Assembly: GCA_023231265.1 (NCBI GenBank)
Contig: JALNVT010000124.1
Span: 1-7,537 of the forward strand
Reading direction: 5' to 3'
Length of the DNA stretch: 7,537 nucleotides
From: Sphaerochaetaceae bacterium
Lineage (GTDB): Bacteria > Spirochaetota > Spirochaetia > Sphaerochaetales > Sphaerochaetaceae
The position numbers and the translations under genes were made by a program. This document shows positions 6,247-7,537 of this stretch, piece after piece (position 1 is the first letter of the stretch; each line of letters starts with the position of its first letter). The notes under the pieces were generated by a model. It did not search any database. It worked only from the letters and a program-made list of their open reading frames with translations, and was not told the DNA's origin.

Positions 6247-7290
6247 ATGAAGATAAATATAACTAGTTTTGAACAATTGAAACAGTCATTTAAATTGACT
6301 GAAGCTGAATCTTCTTATTCTGGAGGTAACAACAGCTTACCCATATCCATTACCTCCCACTATCTATCACTGATAGATGAAAATGATCCAGATGACCCTC
6401 TCAGAAAGCAAGTTTTCCCAACATCCTTCGAGGAAGTTGAAGAGAATATGGAATACATTGACCCCCTTGCAGAGGTCAATCACTCCATCACCAATAGGTT
6501 GGTACACCGCTACAAAAGCAGAGTAGCTTTTCTTACAACTGATATCTGTCCGATGTACTGCCGTCATTGTTTCAGACGACGCTTCACAGGGAACATGGTG
6601 GGACCTGCAACTGAGAAAGAGATAGTTGAGGCTGCAGAATATGTTAAAGATCATCCTGAGGTAACTGAGATCCTTCTAACAGGTGGAGATCTACTCACTC
6701 TTTCAAACAAGCAACTTGATTTCTTGATAAAAACATTCAGAGAGAGAAGTCCCAAATTGATAATGCGTATATGCACACGCATGGTCATCACAGCTCCTGA
6801 AAGAATTGATGATGAACTGCTTTCAATCTTGAAGAAGCACAGCACTGCTCCTTTTTATTTACTCACTCAGGTAAATCATCCAAGAGAGCTATGTGAGAAA
6901 TCTATTGAGGCAATATCAAAATTCATTGATATGGGAATTCCTGCTTTGAACCAAACAGTGATGTTGAAAGGCGTGAATGATGATGTTGATGTTCAAGAGG
7001 AGCTATGCAACAAACTTCTGTTCAATAGAATCAAACCTTATTATGTATTTCAAGGAGATCTTGTATCAGGAACAGCACATCTCAGAGTTAATCTGGGAGA
7101 TACAATAAAGATTGAAAGAGAACTAAGAAAGAGAGTTTCGGGGCTTGCAATGCCCAATTTTGTAAGTGATCTTCCACAAGGCGGAGGAAAGGTTCCACTC
7201 TCTGATTGCTATGTAAAAGAGCATGTTGGAAACAGATGGGTTCTTGAAACACTTGATGGAGAGAGACGAGAGTATCCAGATACATATTGA
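6247..7290 (+). CDS. epmB: EpmB-like (YjeK) radical-SAM/PLP lysine 2,3-aminomutase
   Basis: KamA-family enzyme expected to convert lysine to beta-lysine with AdoMet, a [4Fe-4S] cluster and PLP; as EpmB it would supply (R)-beta-lysine to EpmA. The radical-SAM cluster motif is C101-x3-C105-x2-C108 in CPMYCRHCFRRRF. GGD (146-148) is the AdoMet-contact region. Lys315 in GGGKVPL matches the PLP lysine of lysine 2,3-aminomutase (Lys337 in the clostridial enzyme). Residues aligning with the clostridial substrate contacts are all kept: Arg110 (Arg134), Asp271 (Asp293) and Asp308 (Asp330). Length 347 equals EpmB (342 in E. coli), and it lacks the C-terminal extension with CxCxxC of free-lysine aminomutases (about 416). 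Size and the nearby epmA-efp favour EpmB. The GGGK region is closer to true aminomutase than E. coli EpmB, so free beta-lysine production cannot be excluded. The ATG at 6247 has no Shine-Dalgarno; an in-frame TAA at 6229 bars extension. Confidence 0.88.
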   Translation: MKINITSFEQLKQSFKLTEAESSYSGGNNSLPISITSHYLSLIDENDPDDPLRKQVFPTSFEEVEENMEYIDPLAEVNHSITNRLVHRYKSRVAFLTTDICPMYCRHCFRRRFTGNMVGPATEKEIVEAAEYVKDHPEVTEILLTGGDLLTLSNKQLDFLIKTFRERSPKLIMRICTRMVITAPERIDDELLSILKKHSTAPFYLLTQVNHPRELCEKSIEAISKFIDMGIPALNQTVMLKGVNDDVDVQEELCNKLLFNRIKPYYVFQGDLVSGTAHLRVNLGDTIKIERELRKRVSGLAMPNFVSDLPQGGGKVPLSDCYVKEHVGNRWVLETLDGERREYPDTY

Positions 7291-7331
7291 TCTTAAGAAT
7301 CATTAGATTTTAAATGATATCCCAAGAGCAT

Positions 7332-7367
7332 AAAAAAAAGAGCAATTTGAAGTTGCCCTTTTTTTTT
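7332..7367. terminator. Bidirectional intrinsic terminator between epmB and the downstream minus-strand gene
   Basis: A 14-nt arm (7332-7345, eight A then GAGCAA) pairs with 7353-7366 (TTGCCC then eight T) around a 7-nt loop. On the plus strand there is one A-C mismatch; on the minus strand the same position is a G-U wobble, so the stem is complete there. A and T runs on each side provide the U-tract in both directions. It lies about 40 nt after the epmB stop and 17 nt after the stop of the convergent gene. Confidence 0.8.
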
Positions 7368-7384
7368 ATTTGTTATCTGAGATA

Positions 7385-7537
7385 TCAATCAATCATATCA
7401 AGAATATCGTTTATTGCACTCTCTCTCAAATCAGCTCTCATTTCATTGTAAACTGCAGGATCCATAACTGTTACAGTTGGTGTGGAAGCGAAAGTTGGCA
7501 TCTTCACAACTGAAGTTCTATCTTTGCTGCTATCCTG
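7385..7537 (-). CDS. 3' end of an unidentified gene (50 C-terminal codons), running off the window
   Basis: One minus-strand frame is open from the window edge to TGA at 7387-7385; the other two minus frames meet stops within the first 11 codons. The tail contains MPTFASTPTVTVMDP and ends in RADLRESAINDILDMID, a short Ser/Thr/Pro-rich stretch followed by a probable amphipathic helix. I do not recognise the family. The terminator just beyond the stop, well placed and better paired for this strand, supports it being a real gene end. Confidence 0.55.
   Translation of the reverse strand, partial: QDSSKDRTSVVKMPTFASTPTVTVMDPAVYNEMRADLRESAINDILDMID

Overview
The window looks like chromosomal core-genome DNA from a low-GC bacterium, most likely a spirochaete of the Treponema / Spirochaetales type. 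The main reasons are the EF-P sequence (its ...FVNPGKG... loop and ...NTETKEY.ERV... C-terminus resemble treponemal EF-P as I remember it), the adjacent mnmE-mnmG pair as in Borrelia, and the AT-rich spacers. No database search was possible, so the taxonomic call is an inference. There is no phage, IS element, CRISPR array, rRNA or tRNA that I can see.

Layout. From 1 to 2729 on the minus strand lies a two-gene tRNA-modification operon. It is transcribed mnmE -> mnmG, with 8 bp between the genes and mnmG cut by the window start. A 325-bp AT-rich divergent spacer (2730-3054) holds promoters for both directions. On the plus strand follow epmA (3055-4047) and efp (4084-4647), ending in a clear intrinsic terminator. 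A 12-TM MFS transporter (4819-6132) lies on the minus strand. It is followed by a divergent plus-strand gene (6247-7290) for a radical-SAM/PLP lysine aminomutase-family protein, best read as EpmB. A hairpin flanked by A and T runs (7332-7367) separates it from the 3' end of an unidentified minus-strand gene that leaves the window at its right edge.

How the genes work together. MnmE and MnmG build the cmnm5/nm5 group on wobble U34 of certain tRNAs. EpmB should convert (S)-alpha-lysine to (R)-beta-lysine, EpmA should activate it and attach it to EF-P Lys32, and the modified EF-P relieves ribosome stalling at proline runs. The window is therefore mostly about decoding and translation, interrupted by one apparently unrelated transporter. 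EpmC, the hydroxylase that finishes the modification in E. coli, is not in the window.

The most interesting signals are modest. (1) mnmE, epmA and epmB have no Shine-Dalgarno; mnmE and epmA have a perfect TATAAT a few bases before the ATG, which suggests leaderless or near-leaderless mRNAs, while mnmG, efp and the MFS gene have ordinary ribosome binding sites. (2) The EpmB-like enzyme keeps the lysine-binding residues and GGGK motif of free-lysine 2,3-aminomutase but lacks that enzyme's C-terminal extension. (3) MnmE has two non-canonical G motifs. I did not find a previously undescribed multi-gene system here.
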